A DNA stretch of 64,000 nucleotides from Lasiosphaeria ovina (GCA_033439765.1 JAULSN010000001.1:2480001-2544000); one strand, 5' to 3'; positions 1 to 11,553 are shown, numbered from the stretch's first letter. The notes: generated by a model not told the origin, from the sequence alone. Made by a program: numbers and translations.

Positions 1-3000
1 CCCAATCATGGCAAGACCAGATTGTCAGTAAGTTTGTGAGACTTGAAGATACCCCGTTCCCAGAGAGCGGAGGGTTTGGCAAGGACCCCGAAACCTGGAG
101 AGATAAGTGCTTGCCAAAGTACTCGGCACTCTTACGGATACTGGAGACGACATCAGTGCACCCTTCTACGAACGCCAGGATAGCAGAGGTCTTGCTTAAG
201 AAGCTGAAGCTTGCTCTCCGGCCATCGTCATCTCTCCCCACCGACGAGGCAAACTTCATCGTCAGCGATGGTTTCCGGGCCTACCTGCGGATGTGTGCGG
301 CCCCCGGGTCCGTGGACGCTAGCTTGGCTCCTCTACTGAGAGCTGCGGCACCACGGTTCTGCCGATCGCCGGCCTTCCTTGAAGCCCTCCTTACCTACGA
401 ACGTGAAATTGGCGGCAAGGTCGCTTTGGAAGTAATCGGCAGAATCGGCAGTCCGCAAGAAGAGGAAGACCCCCTAGTCAAGTCGCTCATCGGTAACCTC
501 TCAGCTCCATCCCATCCGTTACGGCTCGTGTCTCTCAAGATTCTCAATGTCTTGGAGTCAACCGTCGACCAAAACTCGGCGTTGGCGACAATGATTCAAG
601 TCGAAGAGCTTGAGCTGAACCTGCAAAACGCACGCACTATTGGTGTGCATCTTCGAAAGCTTGGCCACCAATATGCTCATCTTGGCGAAAACTCTTGGTT
701 GATACGGGCCATCCCGGCTTTCTTGTTCGGTATGATGACTGTGCCTTTGTCTCCCGTCTGGGACGAAGCTGTAGAGGCGATGAAGAAGACAGCAGAGACC
801 AAACTTGGGGAGGAACAACTGGCAGATCTAGCCTTTGACTGGCTGGATGTGCCCTCTCCTCGATGGTCTGGGCCATTTAAGTCGCCGACCCAGGGCGGTC
901 GTATCGCTATGACCGACTTTGAATGTCTCAATCACATGAGGTTGCGCAAGACTGCTGTGTTTACTGGACAAGCTGTGGAAGCGTCTTCTGAAGACATGCT
1001 AGAAACATTCGACGTGGGCCAGAAGATTGTCGAACCTCGCTCAGATAACGCGCGGAACAAGGCACTCAAGGTGTTTTCTGCCCTGCCTGGCCTAGCCGAA
1101 AAGCGGTCCAGGAAGCTGGTACCGTATCTCCTCTCCTTCACAGACGAGGATGAAACACCGATAGAAGAAGAAGCCGAGGATGAGTGGGCGGAAGAGAAGC
1201 CCGAAGGCACCTGGACGCTGCCTGACAGGAAGGCGCTTGTAGGAGTCTTTGCGCTGTTCAACAACCCCAGAGTGCTTTATCAGAGCGAAAAGGTCTATCA
1301 AGCGCTCTTAAAATTGTTGGCCAATGGCGACATTGAGCTCCAGAAGCCAGCTCTCAAGGCAATCTTGGCGTGGAAAATTGACGCTATCAAGCCGTACCGA
1401 GAGCATCTCGAGTTCCTCTTGGACGAATCCAGGTTCAAGAACGAACTTACTGTTCTCTTCCAGGGAGACAACAAAATTCAGGCCGAGCATCACGCGGAAA
1501 TGATGCCGGTTCTCCTTCGCCTACTGTATGGGCGTACAATCTCGAAGAAGGGCGCCGCCAGTGGCCGCCATGGTCTCCACGCCACCCGCCTCGCTGTCAT
1601 TCGTCATCTGAATGTGGATGACATGGGGAGCTTCCTGGACATTGCTCTCAGCCATCTTCGCGATGTACGGGTCGTTGATGACCGAGGCATCCGTGAAAGT
1701 GTTTTTGCACACGAGATTCTCCCTGCCAGAAAGCAGGTTGGTCTTTTGAATATGGTCGAGTCCATCATCAGCGAGCTGGGCAGCAGTGTTGAAGCGTACA
1801 TGGAGGCTATCGTCAATACTGTACTCTTTTGCCTCATCTCTGCTTGCCGACAACTTGGGGGAGTCTCAGAAGACTCCGAGAACGCCGACCCTGTCCAAAA
1901 CGCTTCCTTGTACAAGGTCATCAAGACGACCGCCTTGAAATGCCTGTGCAAGCTCTTTCAAAACGACCCGACCTTCGACTGGACACCCTACAAGGAGGTG
2001 ATGATCAAGGAGATCATAAGCCCTCGGATTGGCAAGCTGCCAGAGGAGACCACCCAGAACATCTCTGGAACCTGGAAGCTCATGGCTGCGTGGTCCGTGC
2101 TGCCTAAAGCGGCCCTCTTCTTGTCTCTCGATAAGCGGATTATACCAAAGATTGTCGCATGCCTGGGAGTTCAAAAGGGGAAGGACGAGGTCAAGATGTT
2201 TGCTCTGGACATCGTCAAGAACCTTATCAAGCTGGCGCAGGCTCCGGTGGCTGAATCGGAATGTAACGAGTTGATCAGATCCGAGCTCCTGGATTCCAAC
2301 ATCGACCTCATCCTCAAAGAGATTGGCGGACTTCTCAGGGATCAGCACGATATCGGGCGAGACCTTCTTGCGAATGCAGTCTACACTGTTGTTGATCTGG
2401 CGCCGATCGTGCAAACTTCGGCCAGTGTTCAGGACATGGTGGATATTTCTACTTTCCTGCTCAACCAGCCGTCACGCAAAGTCAGCCCCAAGATCAAGGG
2501 GTCCATCCTTTTGATCTTGAAGCAATTCGTTGTGCTTGATGACCTGCAGGCGAACCCGGAACTGAAGAGCAAGGTCTACAGCACAGTTGCATCGTTGTTT
2601 GGATACTTCAAGGACAAGCAGAACAGGCAAACACTTGCAGAGGTTCTGTTGGTATTTGCCTCGCAAGAGCCCTGGGCCCAGGAAGTGGCAGAGCTCTGTC
2701 GTGACCTCAACTCTTATTCTGCGAGAAGATTGGACGAGCCCGACTACGATACACGGCTCTCTGCTTTCAACTCCGTCACCAAGGACCGTGAAGAATCCTT
2801 GACACTCGACCAGTGGATGCCAATCTTGCACAACTTGCTCTTTTATATCCTTCAGGACGAGGAGTTTGGTGTATTGTCATCCAACTCGGCTGATGGCATA
2901 TGTAAATTCATCGCCGCGGCTGAGGCTGCTTGGGGGACGCCCAAGCAGGATGCTTTTGTTGATGGCATGTCAACCGTCGTTCTCCCAGCCATCTATGCAG

Positions 3001-6000
3001 GCGCTAGAGAGACGTCCGAGACTGTCCGGCGCGAGATCCTGCGCGTGTTTGGATATATGATCTCCCATTTGCCAAACTGGGAGGTTGTCGCAGACCTGGC
3101 CCCTCTGGTTCCTGAATCCGATGATTCCGATAGTTCATTCTTCTTCCACATTCTGAGTCCTGCTGTCTCCAGACAGCTGCAAGCTCTGCGTTTGTTGGAA
3201 CCGGCCAACGACAAAAACCAGTTCCGCAGCAAACACATCAGCCAGTTCTTCATTCCTCTTATCGAGCACTTGGTATTCTATCGGGCCGAAGGTGGCGATG
3301 ATCATGGCCTGAGCGCACAGGCGATAAGCACGATCGCAGGGTTGAGCGCGTCACTAGAGTGGCAACAGTATCGAGCTATTCTACGGCGGTTTATCTCCTA
3401 CGTCGAGTCCAAACCAGACTGGCAAAAGCGGGTTATTCGACTCCTGGAGAAAGAGGTTGACACGCTGTGCACGGCCATGGCCGATAGGCCCCAGGATGCC
3501 ATGGAGGTGGACAGCGAGAAATCAGCACAGACTACGTCGCGCAGGCTTGCCACGACGCTGCCCGACCAAGAGAAGCTGAACGGCGAGATCGTCAACGGTT
3601 TCCTGCCCACGTTGCTCAAATACATCCACGACAAGGATGAGACAACTGTCAGTGCTAGGGTGCCAGTCGGTATCGTCATTGCCAAACTCATTACTCTTCT
3701 CCCCGAAAACTTGGTTGCTGAGAAGCTCCCTGGGGTTCTCACCGATATCTGCCACATTCTCAGAAGCAAGTCAATGGAATCCCGAGATATGGCTCGGGAC
3801 ACTCTTTCGAGGATTGCGGGTATCCTCGGCCCAGAGAGATTCGAGTTTATCCTCAAAGAGCTGCGAGGCGCACTCACCAAGGGCTACCAGCTTCACGTTC
3901 TTTCTTACACGTTGCACTCAATCCTGTTGATCATCATTCCAATGTTTGAGCAAGGCGAGCTCGACTACTGCCTCGGGTCAATCATGGCGGTCATCATGGA
4001 TGATATCTTTGGTGTCGTGGGCCAAGAGAAGGACGCCGAAGACTACGTCAGCAAGATGAAGGAAGTGAAGGGCAGTAAAAGCCAAGATTCCATGGAACTC
4101 GTTGCTAAGAACGCCTCCATCGCACACCTCGGCGAGCTTACGGCGCCTTTGCAATCACTCCTTCTTGAAAAGCTTGATCTTCGCACGGTTCGGAAGATCG
4201 ATGAGCTTTTGACTCGCATCACAAAGGGGCTGCTGGAAAACCCAGCCGCAGCATCCCAGGACATCCTGATCTTCTGTTACCAGGCAATCCAGGCGGTATA
4301 CAACAGCGAGAAGCCGCAGGCCGAGGCCAAGGTGGATCCTCGGCTCAAGAGATATCTCGTCCAGAAAGGCGTGAGGAAGACAGACGGAGGACTAACGAGC
4401 AAGCACACCTACAAACTTGTCAGGTTTGCGATTGACATTCTTCGATCCATATTGAAGAAGCACGACAACCTGCGAACCGCAGTGCAAATTACCGGCTTCC
4501 TGTCCATATTGGGCGACGCTGTGCTGTCGGTGGAAGAAGAAGTCAAGATTGCGGCCTTCAAGACTCTTAACGTCATTGCTAAGGTCCCGTTCAAGAACGA
4601 CGATTCCACCAACCTATACAAAGTCGCCTTCAAGGAGGCCATTAAGGCGATCTCAATGTCCCAGTCGACTACCTCTGATCTTGCCCAGGCAGCGCTGAAG
4701 CTCATATCCATCATCCTGAGAGACAGGCGAGAAATCCCGATGAAGGATGCCGCACTGGACATGCTTCTAGGGAAACTCAAGGATGACCTGACGGAGCCTC
4801 TCTATCGCCATGTCACGTTCAACTTCCTGCGGGCGGTCCTGGACCGAAAATTAGAGACAGCCGTGGTTTACGACACTCTTGACTACGTCGGCACCGTTAT
4901 GATCACCAACCATGACAAGGACACCCGGGATTTAGCCCGCGGTGCCTTCTTCCAATTCCTCCGTGATTACCCGCAGAAGAGGGGCCGGTGGGAGAAGCAG
5001 CTCAAGTTCATTGTCGCCAACCTCAAGTATGAGCGTGAGGGAGGACGGCTGTCGGTCATGGAGGTTATCAATCTCCTGCTCAAAAAATCCGCAGACGACT
5101 TCGCTCAGGAGGTCGCTGCCACCTGCTTCATCCCGCTGGTCTTTGTCCTGTCCAATGACGACAGCGAGAAGTGCCGCCTCGCGGGCGGAGAATTGATCAA
5201 GGAGATATTCCGCGTGGCGGACAAGGAGCGCCTGCAGAAGTTCCTCACTCTCCTTCGGTCGTGGGCCGAGCAGGGAGACAACCCTGCGGTGCTCAAGCTT
5301 GCTCTCCAGGTATTTGGCCTATACTTCAATGGCAGGGAGCCTAATGCCAAAGACAAGAAGGACCTGTCTCTTGTCGTTGACAAAGTGTCCGAAGTCCTGG
5401 GCGACGAAAAGACCAGAGAATCGGACTGGGAGCTGGCCAATACCGCCCTCATCGCGCTGCAGACTCTGGTTGAGACAAATCCGCAAAAGGTCTTGGCCCG
5501 CGGCTCGGACGAGTTGTGGTCTGAGGTCCGGGAATGCCTGGCCCACACGAACCCCACGGTCAAACTCACTTCCACCAAGGTTCTGAGTATGTACCTGGCC
5601 GATTTTGCAAGAAACGCTGGGAATGCGGGGCAAAAACTGCCGCTCCAGGGGTCTCATGGGCTAGAGCTTGGGGATGACGACATCACCAGTCTCGTCAAGG
5701 GCGCGCTCAACATTCTCACATCAGCAGAGGTCGACGAATCCCTAGCGCAGGAGACGGTCCAAATCCTCATGTTCCTTGGTGGATATCTCGGTTCCGGAAA
5801 TTACGATGAGGATGACGAGGATGACGACGACGAGGCTGGGGAAGACGAAGACGAGGGCGCAGAAGAGTCTGAGAAGAAGGCGGATCTCAAGTACCTGTTC
5901 TGGAGACTTGCGGCCATTATAAGGAAGGAGAGGCAGGTTAAGCCCGAAACGCTTGTGCCGAAGCTGGCTGCCTTGGACGTGCTCGAGGCCTTTTGCACCA

Positions 6001-6380
6001 AGACACCGGGCGAAGTCTTCTTACCCTCGGTCCAGACAATACTCAGGCCGCTGCGAAACCTGACGGACCCGTCAATTCCAGTGCCGTTCTCGGTCAACGA
6101 GCTTTTCAAGACTCGGTACGACGCGCTAAAGGTCAAGTCGCAGGCCATTATGGAGATTCTACAAAAGAAGCTCGGCAATTCCGAGTACACCAAGGCCCTA
6201 GTGGCGGTCGGCAGGAGCGTCCGGGACAGGAGGCAGTACAGGTCGAGCAAGCGCAAGATCGAGGCCATCACTGCGCCGGAGAAGCACGGCCAGGACAAGC
6301 GGAAGAAGTTTGAGAAGAAGAAGGAGAAGAGAAAGGTCCGGGGCAGAGAACAGCGAGACCTCCGGAGCGGATACCAATGA
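1..6380 (+). CDS. utp20: U3 snoRNP component UTP20 (3' part of gene, 5' end outside window)
   Basis: This is the C-terminal part of the UTP20/DRIM family, a very large alpha-helical HEAT-like repeat protein of the nucleolar small-subunit processome that acts in 18S rRNA maturation. The frame is open from base 3, so the gene continues past the left edge. The apparent first codon at 36 is GTG inside the frame and not a real start. About 2,125 codons are present; yeast UTP20 is about 2,500 residues, so roughly the N-terminal sixth is missing. No intron is needed in the visible part. Near the end there is an acidic run of Asp/Glu (about 5806-5870), followed by a Lys/Arg-rich tail (about 6230-6370) typical of nucleolar proteins. 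The stop at 6378-6380 lies 304 bp from the convergent Zim17-type gene. The family call rests on overall protein character and is firm. Confidence 0.9.
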   Translation, partial: QSWQDQIVSKFVRLEDTPFPESGGFGKDPETWRDKCLPKYSALLRILETTSVHPSTNARIAEVLLKKLKLALRPSSSLPTDEANFIVSDGFRAYLRMCAAPGSVDASLAPLLRAAAPRFCRSPAFLEALLTYEREIGGKVALEVIGRIGSPQEEEDPLVKSLIGNLSAPSHPLRLVSLKILNVLESTVDQNSALATMIQVEELELNLQNARTIGVHLRKLGHQYAHLGENSWLIRAIPAFLFGMMTVPLSPVWDEAVEAMKKTAETKLGEEQLADLAFDWLDVPSPRWSGPFKSPTQGGRIAMTDFECLNHMRLRKTAVFTGQAVEASSEDMLETFDVGQKIVEPRSDNARNKALKVFSALPGLAEKRSRKLVPYLLSFTDEDETPIEEEAEDEWAEEKPEGTWTLPDRKALVGVFALFNNPRVLYQSEKVYQALLKLLANGDIELQKPALKAILAWKIDAIKPYREHLEFLLDESRFKNELTVLFQGDNKIQAEHHAEMMPVLLRLLYGRTISKKGAASGRHGLHATRLAVIRHLNVDDMGSFLDIALSHLRDVRVVDDRGIRESVFAHEILPARKQVGLLNMVESIISELGSSVEAYMEAIVNTVLFCLISACRQLGGVSEDSENADPVQNASLYKVIKTTALKCLCKLFQNDPTFDWTPYKEVMIKEIISPRIGKLPEETTQNISGTWKLMAAWSVLPKAALFLSLDKRIIPKIVACLGVQKGKDEVKMFALDIVKNLIKLAQAPVAESECNELIRSELLDSNIDLILKEIGGLLRDQHDIGRDLLANAVYTVVDLAPIVQTSASVQDMVDISTFLLNQPSRKVSPKIKGSILLILKQFVVLDDLQANPELKSKVYSTVASLFGYFKDKQNRQTLAEVLLVFASQEPWAQEVAELCRDLNSYSARRLDEPDYDTRLSAFNSVTKDREESLTLDQWMPILHNLLFYILQDEEFGVLSSNSADGICKFIAAAEAAWGTPKQDAFVDGMSTVVLPAIYAGARETSETVRREILRVFGYMISHLPNWEVVADLAPLVPESDDSDSSFFFHILSPAVSRQLQALRLLEPANDKNQFRSKHISQFFIPLIEHLVFYRAEGGDDHGLSAQAISTIAGLSASLEWQQYRAILRRFISYVESKPDWQKRVIRLLEKEVDTLCTAMADRPQDAMEVDSEKSAQTTSRRLATTLPDQEKLNGEIVNGFLPTLLKYIHDKDETTVSARVPVGIVIAKLITLLPENLVAEKLPGVLTDICHILRSKSMESRDMARDTLSRIAGILGPERFEFILKELRGALTKGYQLHVLSYTLHSILLIIIPMFEQGELDYCLGSIMAVIMDDIFGVVGQEKDAEDYVSKMKEVKGSKSQDSMELVAKNASIAHLGELTAPLQSLLLEKLDLRTVRKIDELLTRITKGLLENPAAASQDILIFCYQAIQAVYNSEKPQAEAKVDPRLKRYLVQKGVRKTDGGLTSKHTYKLVRFAIDILRSILKKHDNLRTAVQITGFLSILGDAVLSVEEEVKIAAFKTLNVIAKVPFKNDDSTNLYKVAFKEAIKAISMSQSTTSDLAQAALKLISIILRDRREIPMKDAALDMLLGKLKDDLTEPLYRHVTFNFLRAVLDRKLETAVVYDTLDYVGTVMITNHDKDTRDLARGAFFQFLRDYPQKRGRWEKQLKFIVANLKYEREGGRLSVMEVINLLLKKSADDFAQEVAATCFIPLVFVLSNDDSEKCRLAGGELIKEIFRVADKERLQKFLTLLRSWAEQGDNPAVLKLALQVFGLYFNGREPNAKDKKDLSLVVDKVSEVLGDEKTRESDWELANTALIALQTLVETNPQKVLARGSDELWSEVRECLAHTNPTVKLTSTKVLSMYLADFARNAGNAGQKLPLQGSHGLELGDDDITSLVKGALNILTSAEVDESLAQETVQILMFLGGYLGSGNYDEDDEDDDDEAGEDEDEGAEESEKKADLKYLFWRLAAIIRKERQVKPETLVPKLAALDVLEAFCTKTPGEVFLPSVQTILRPLRNLTDPSIPVPFSVNELFKTRYDALKVKSQAIMEILQKKLGNSEYTKALVAVGRSVRDRRQYRSSKRKIEAITAPEKHGQDKRKKFEKKKEKRKVRGREQRDLRSGYQ

Positions 6381-6684
6381 GGAGGCCAGAGAGGGCATTT
6401 GCAATAGAGAAGTAACTGTATATAAGGGGTTTCAAAAAGGAGTTGTTGTTCCTTGTCATTTTTGGAGAGCAGATGCCTAGCTAGATATTTAGAGAGGTCT
6501 ACCACAGATATACCAACGCCATTATTCGTCAACGCTGCAACGCGCAAAGTAGAGATACATTTTGTTACACCGGATATTTACACCAGATACCCTGGTCTTT
6601 CGCCTTGGCCGACGACGCCCGCTTGCCTAAATAGAGAGGGCCAGTCTTGGTCCTCCACTCGCAAAGCCGTTAACCGTCTCTCTC
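6381..6684. other. Convergent 3' intergenic gap
   Basis: This 304 bp gap separates two stop codons that face each other. It should hold both 3' UTRs and polyadenylation signals. I see no gene or repeat in it. Confidence 0.6.
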
Positions 6685-7503
6685 TCACTGGCCGTCTTTT
6701 CCTTCCGGCCGAACACTAGCAAAAGTCGACCCGGGCACGCTCTCGTCAGCAGCAGCATCCCGCGGCTTCGGCTGCGGTGGCAGCGGTACATCCTTGTCGC
6801 GCTCAGCGCGAGCAGTAGTGGAGCCGTCCTCCCAGAACTCGATATCGCCGTCCTCGCCCAGCGTGCCGCGCTTGACAAGCGTGCCGCGCTCGCGCATGAT
6901 GTCCTCGACCGTAGCGCCCTTGTCGCCAAACACGCCCAGGTGGTCGCTAATGACGTGCCGGTTGCGGCACCCCGGGCACGCGATCAGCACCGACCCGTGG
7001 TGGTACCCCTGCTTCGACACGTGGTGCCGCGACCGCTCGCCGCACGGCGCGCACGTGAACGTCAGCTCGTACCGCGGCTGGATGTTCGCTGCTTGGTCCC
7101 CCGCCAGCTGCCGGGTTGGGTCCAGCGGGTCCGCGGAGGCTGGTGCCGACGCCGGCCCGACGACTTTCGTCGGTGATAGAGGATACGGCTCGCGCGTCAC
7201 ACGCGTCCGGTCGAGCCCAGAGTCGAGGTTCCAGTTGCGCTGCGTCGCGGGGGAGGTGCTGAGGCTGCGACGCTGTGAATGATGCGGCGGTCGCCATTGG
7301 GGGTGTGGCGTTGCGGCGCTCCGCGAGGTGTTGCTGTTGGTGTTGGTCGTGGTCGTCTGTGGTTGTTGGCGTGGCGAGGCGTTACGCGCTGGGCGGACGA
7401 AGGTGCTGAGGAGAGCCGCGGATACGCGTGGCGGTTGCGGCGCCGCCGCGGAGAGGCGTGCGAGGCACGAGAGCGAGCTGGCTACGGCGCGTTTGGAGCC
7501 CAT
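6685..7503 (-). CDS. Mitochondrial DNL-type zinc-finger protein (Zim17/Tim15/Hep1 family)
   Basis: Zim17 (Hep1) is a mitochondrial matrix co-chaperone that keeps mtHsp70 soluble during protein import. The signature lies in the middle of the protein: a CxxC (CAPC), then RSxxxSKxxYxxG, a second CxxC (CPGC), RHxISDHLGVFGD. It matches the DNL zinc finger, although the name-giving DNL is DHL here. The N-terminal 90 residues are rich in Arg, Ser, Ala and Thr with almost no acids, as in a mitochondrial presequence. I use the Met at 7503 (MGSKRA). The frame also has a Met nine codons upstream at 7530, giving 281 instead of 272 residues. The acidic, Pro-rich C-terminal tail makes it longer than the yeast protein (about 174 residues). 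Single exon, divergent from the cullin gene. Confidence 0.88.
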   Translation of the reverse strand: MGSKRAVASSLSCLARLSAAAPQPPRVSAALLSTFVRPARNASPRQQPQTTTTNTNSNTSRSAATPHPQWRPPHHSQRRSLSTSPATQRNWNLDSGLDRTRVTREPYPLSPTKVVGPASAPASADPLDPTRQLAGDQAANIQPRYELTFTCAPCGERSRHHVSKQGYHHGSVLIACPGCRNRHVISDHLGVFGDKGATVEDIMRERGTLVKRGTLGEDGDIEFWEDGSTTARAERDKDVPLPPQPKPRDAAADESVPGSTFASVRPEGKDGQ

Positions 7504-8422
7504 CTTGCTTGTGTGTGCGAGCGAGAACACAATGTGTTTGTTTTGTTGCTGTTTTTGTGGTGTCTATATCCTGCACGGCTGGGACTGATGCTTCGAGATC
7601 TTTTTTCTGACGTCCGGCCGGGGGTTAATGAAGAGTCTGGAGAAAAGGTGGAGCGGCCTGCAGATGCCGGCCGGATCGTCCTTCGATTGTCGTCCAAAAA
7701 CCTCCTTATCGATAAGATAACCCCGGCCGCCAAGTCTCGGCGGGGGGCCTGCTGTGCAACAGCAAATCAGCGCTAAGGCCTTAGTAACCCACCTAGGCTT
7801 AGGTACCTTATGGAGGGGCAACTTGCAACTAGTGGGTGACCCAACTGTTCAAAGGCACCGACGGGGACGGGACAGCTGCACGTACCTAGCTCCGTCGTCA
7901 GGCAACTCTCCAAGTCGATCCCGCGTTAAGCTTCACGGCACGCACGCCTTGGTTAGGTTCAAGTGTTTCTCGCCCGTTCGGATTGCAGCCAGCCTCCCCG
8001 ATTTCTGCCGCCATCTAGGTTGCAGCCTCTCCCCCAGGTGAGTCTTGAGTTCGTGTCGTGTCGTGTCGTGTCGTGTCGTGTCGTGCTGTGCACTTTGTTG
8101 CCTTCTAACAATACCGGTCTCGAACAAGCTACAGGTACTGTTCTGTACGACGCGCAGCAAACATCCCCACGGCAACGCGCCCGAAACCGCCTTCCACGCC
8201 CAACTCTTTGTGAAGAATCTCGCCTAACAAAAAACCGGGCAGTCCTGACGGAGCGCATTTGCCCGATGGTCGTCGGCCTTGTCGCTGGGTCTCTGCATTC
8301 ACCCGTCTTGCCGCGAGCTATCTGAACCCCAGGTGGTTCACCTCGGCACCGCGACCCTCGCTCGCGAGTTTCTTCTACAGCCTGCCGCGAACAGCTCTGG
8401 GCTTTGTGGCCTACCCACAGAC
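7504..8422. promoter_or_regulatory. Divergent promoter region, Zim17-type gene / cullin-3
   Basis: About 0.9 kb lies between two divergent start codons and must contain both promoters and 5' leaders. It includes a pentanucleotide microsatellite at 8052-8085 (TGTCG units). No confident TATA element was found. Confidence 0.5.
8052..8085 (+). repeat. (TGTCG)n microsatellite
   Basis: A run of about six to seven TGTCG pentamers lies in the cullin 5' leader or promoter, read directly from the sequence. Such tracts vary in length between strains. Confidence 0.85.
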
Positions 8423-11123
8423 ATGATGGCGAATCGCGCAAACAAGCCGCGGCCCATTCGGAAGGTCAGCCGATGCTAGGCCCGCCGCCCCGCGGTCCTC
8501 GTCCCTCTCTTCCACTTACCCAAGCTAGAGCGCTTTTCCTGGTTCCCCTGTGTGCCCCTCGTGTCCCAACCACGCTGACATATCGTAGCCGATCATGAAC
8601 AAAGAGGTTAGCGAGTTCGAGCCCTGCTGGGATCTGCTCCGGTCCTCGCTCGTCGACATCCACACGAAAAATGCCAGCCGCCTCTCTTTCGAGCAGCTCT
8701 ACCGGGCCTCTTACAAGATTGTCCTGCGGAAAAAAGGGGATCTTCTCTATAAGAGAGTCAAAATCTTTGAGATGGAATGGTTCCGTGACCACATTATGCC
8801 TGTCATCACGGGGCTCGTGTCCAACAACCTAGTTAGCACCGCGCTGGTCCAGCCGTCGGGTTCGAGCGCCCACGAGCGGCGGGAGACGGGCGAGAGGTTC
8901 CTGAGAGGCATACGGGACTCGTGGAGCGACCACAACATGTCCATGAATATGATTGCCGACGTCCTCATGTACCTGGACCGAACCTATACGGCGGAGTATA
9001 AGAAACCCTCCATATTTGCCACCACGATCGGCCTGTTCCGGGATAACATTCTTCGCAACACGTTGGGCTCTGCCGTGCAAGATCTTGGAGAGCCCTTTGT
9101 CATCTTCGACATTCTCAACGCCGTGGTGCTGGATTTGATCAATATGGAGAGAGACGGCGACAATATCGACCGCAATCTCCTCCGCAACATCACGACCATG
9201 CTGGAGTCTTTGTATGAAACCGACGACGAGCTCGAGAAGCAAAAGCTATATCTTACTGTATTTGAACCACGATTTCTCGAATCCAGCAGAGCCTTTTACC
9301 GAAACGAGTGTGAGAGGCTCCTTCGAGAATCTGACACAAGCACGTGGCTCCGACACACCCGCCGACGGCTCGAAGAGGAACATGACCGGTGTGGCACAAC
9401 AATATCTCATCTCACTGCGGAAAAAATAGCGGCGGTGATAGATGCCGAGCTGATAGTTGCAAAGCTGGACGACTTCCTCGGGATGGAAGGCGTCGGTTTG
9501 AAGAATATGATCGACAATGACCGCGTAGAGGATCTGGCCATCGTGTACAATCTCGTGTCGAGGGTGGACAAGACCAAGATGCCGCTCAAGAACGCGCTGC
9601 AGCGCCGAGTCATGGACCTTGGGGTTGAGGTGGAGAAGACTCTCCGGGAGACGGATTTCTCGAACCCGCCCGCCAACGTCGCTGCCGACGGTGACGATGG
9701 TGGAGACAAGCCCAAGGCGCAGACTTTGACTGCGGCCGCGCAGCAAACAGCAGCGGCAATTAAATGGGTGGACGATGTCTTGCGACTGAAGGACAAGTTT
9801 GACGACTTGTGCGTGACGTGCTTCAACAAGGACCTCGTTCTCCAGTCCGCCGTGACAAAGAGCTTCTCCGAATTCATCAACTTGTTTAAAATGAGCTCCG
9901 AGTACGTGTCGCTCTTCATAGACGACAACCTGAAGCGGGGCAACAAGGGCAGGTCGGACGCGGAGATTGAAGTGGTCTTGGACAAGGCCATTGTTCTGCT
10001 GAGATATCTCGGCGATCGAGACATGTTCGAGAGATATTACCAGAAACACCTTGCGCGACGGCTGCTGCACGGCAAATCCGAGATTGAGACGGAGAAGGAG
10101 CTGGCAAGACGGATGAGGGCCGAGATGGGAAACCATTTCACACACAAGTTCGACGGCATGTTCAAGGACATGGAGATATCGAAGGACCTGAGCGACAACT
10201 ACAGGGACCACATCCGGAACCTGGGAGACGCCGACTCAAAGCAGGTCGATCTCAGCATCCATGTGCTTACTTCCAATAATTGGCCGCCCGAAGCCACGCG
10301 CAGCTCCCAGGACGAAGGGTCCAAGGGGAAGGGGAAGGGTGATTGCATCTTCCCGCCCGAGATTAAGCGGCTGCAAGACAGCTTCTTCAAGTACTATCTC
10401 CGGGACCGGAGCGGAAGAGTGCTGACTTGGGTCCCTTCGGCGGGTTCCGCTGACATCAAGTGCGTCTTCCCCAAGGTGCCGGGCAAAGAGACAGGCCCAT
10501 TGAGCAAGGAACGTCGATACGAACTGAACGTTCCCACTTATGGAATGGTCGTCCTGATGCTCTTCAACGACCTCGCCGACGGCGAAACCCTGAGCTTTGA
10601 GGAGATCCAGGCAAAGACGAACATGCCTACGGCAGATCTCGTCCGGTCTCTTGCGTCGCTCTCAATTGCGCCAAAGGCAAGAGTGCTCCTGAAAGAGCCG
10701 GCGACAAAGAACATCAAGCCGACAGACAAGTTTGGCTTCAACCCACAGTTTGTCAGCAAGGCTATCAAGATCAAGGCGCCCACTCTCAACGGCGTGTCCA
10801 AGGTAGAGGGTGAAGAGGAGCGCAAGGAGACGGAGCAGAAGAACAATCAAACTCGCCAACACGTGGTGGATGCAGCGATCGTGCGGACCATGAAGTGGGT
10901 TGCCAACCTTGCCTTTTCGAGACTTTAATTTCTAACCAAACTGCCATGTAGACAACGCAAGAATCTCAGCCACATCCAGCTCACCACCGAGATCATTACC
11001 CAGCTCTCGAGTCGGTTCAAACCCGATATTGGGATGATCAAGAGACGGATCGAGGATCTCCTGGTGCGCGAATACCTCGAGCGCACCGAAGGCGACTCGA
11101 CTGTCTACCGCTACTTGGCATAG
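8423..11123 (+). CDS. cul3: Cullin-3 scaffold of a BTB-type ubiquitin ligase
   Basis: Cullins bridge substrate adaptors (BTB proteins for Cul3) to the RING protein Rbx1. Exons: 8423-8464, 8589-10894 and 10952-11123, giving 839 residues. Exon 1 (MMANRANK...) joins in frame to the body. The N-terminal segment SRLSFEQLYRASYKIVLRKKG is the Cul3-type adaptor-binding start. The cullin homology core YYQKHLARRLL lies near 10030-10070. The last intron hides the C-terminal winged-helix/Nedd8 domain: joining 10894 to 10952 restores IVRTMKQRKNLSH, with Lys783 as the expected neddylation site, and the protein ends in YRYLA as cullins do. Without that splice the frame ends falsely at 10928. The choice of Cul3 over other cullins rests on the N-terminus. 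Confidence 0.9.
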
Positions 11124-11512
11124 TGATTGCCACCTCCTCTTCAATCGCCTGGTTAATGCGGGCGTGTCCGTCCCCTGTGCTGCCGTCATACACGCGCCGT
11201 TACAAAGGGATCGGTGATTTAATTTGGTAATAATTCCAAGTTGACGGTATAGCCACGGTTCGTCATCAGGATTGGGAAACGGTCTTGGCGGGGTTTGGAC
11301 ACTTTGCTTTTTCCTTTTTCCCCCATCAAAGCGGTACGACTCGATGGCGAATAAACGTTTGAGCTGAATAATTACTATGATGACGGTTTATTATTGTCTA
11401 ATTTTAGACTTACTTGGCTTTGCATTTTCGCATCGCATGGCAGGCATACATATATGCATTCATTCAGAGACTTTTGAGCATATTATCTGCGGGAGGGGCG
11501 GCTAGCTGCAAC

Positions 11513-11553
11513 GGCTACAACGGCTGCAACGGCTGCAACGGCTGCAACGGCTG
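11513..11553 (+). repeat. 9-bp minisatellite (CTGCAACGG)n
   Basis: About five tandem copies of CTGCAACGG are present, one with a single change (CTACAACGG). The tract lies downstream of the cullin gene. Confidence 0.85.

Noticed and set aside
8595..10928. Cullin read as one exon
   Set aside because: It lacks the neddylation domain and the conserved C-terminus. Splicing at 10895-10951 restores both.
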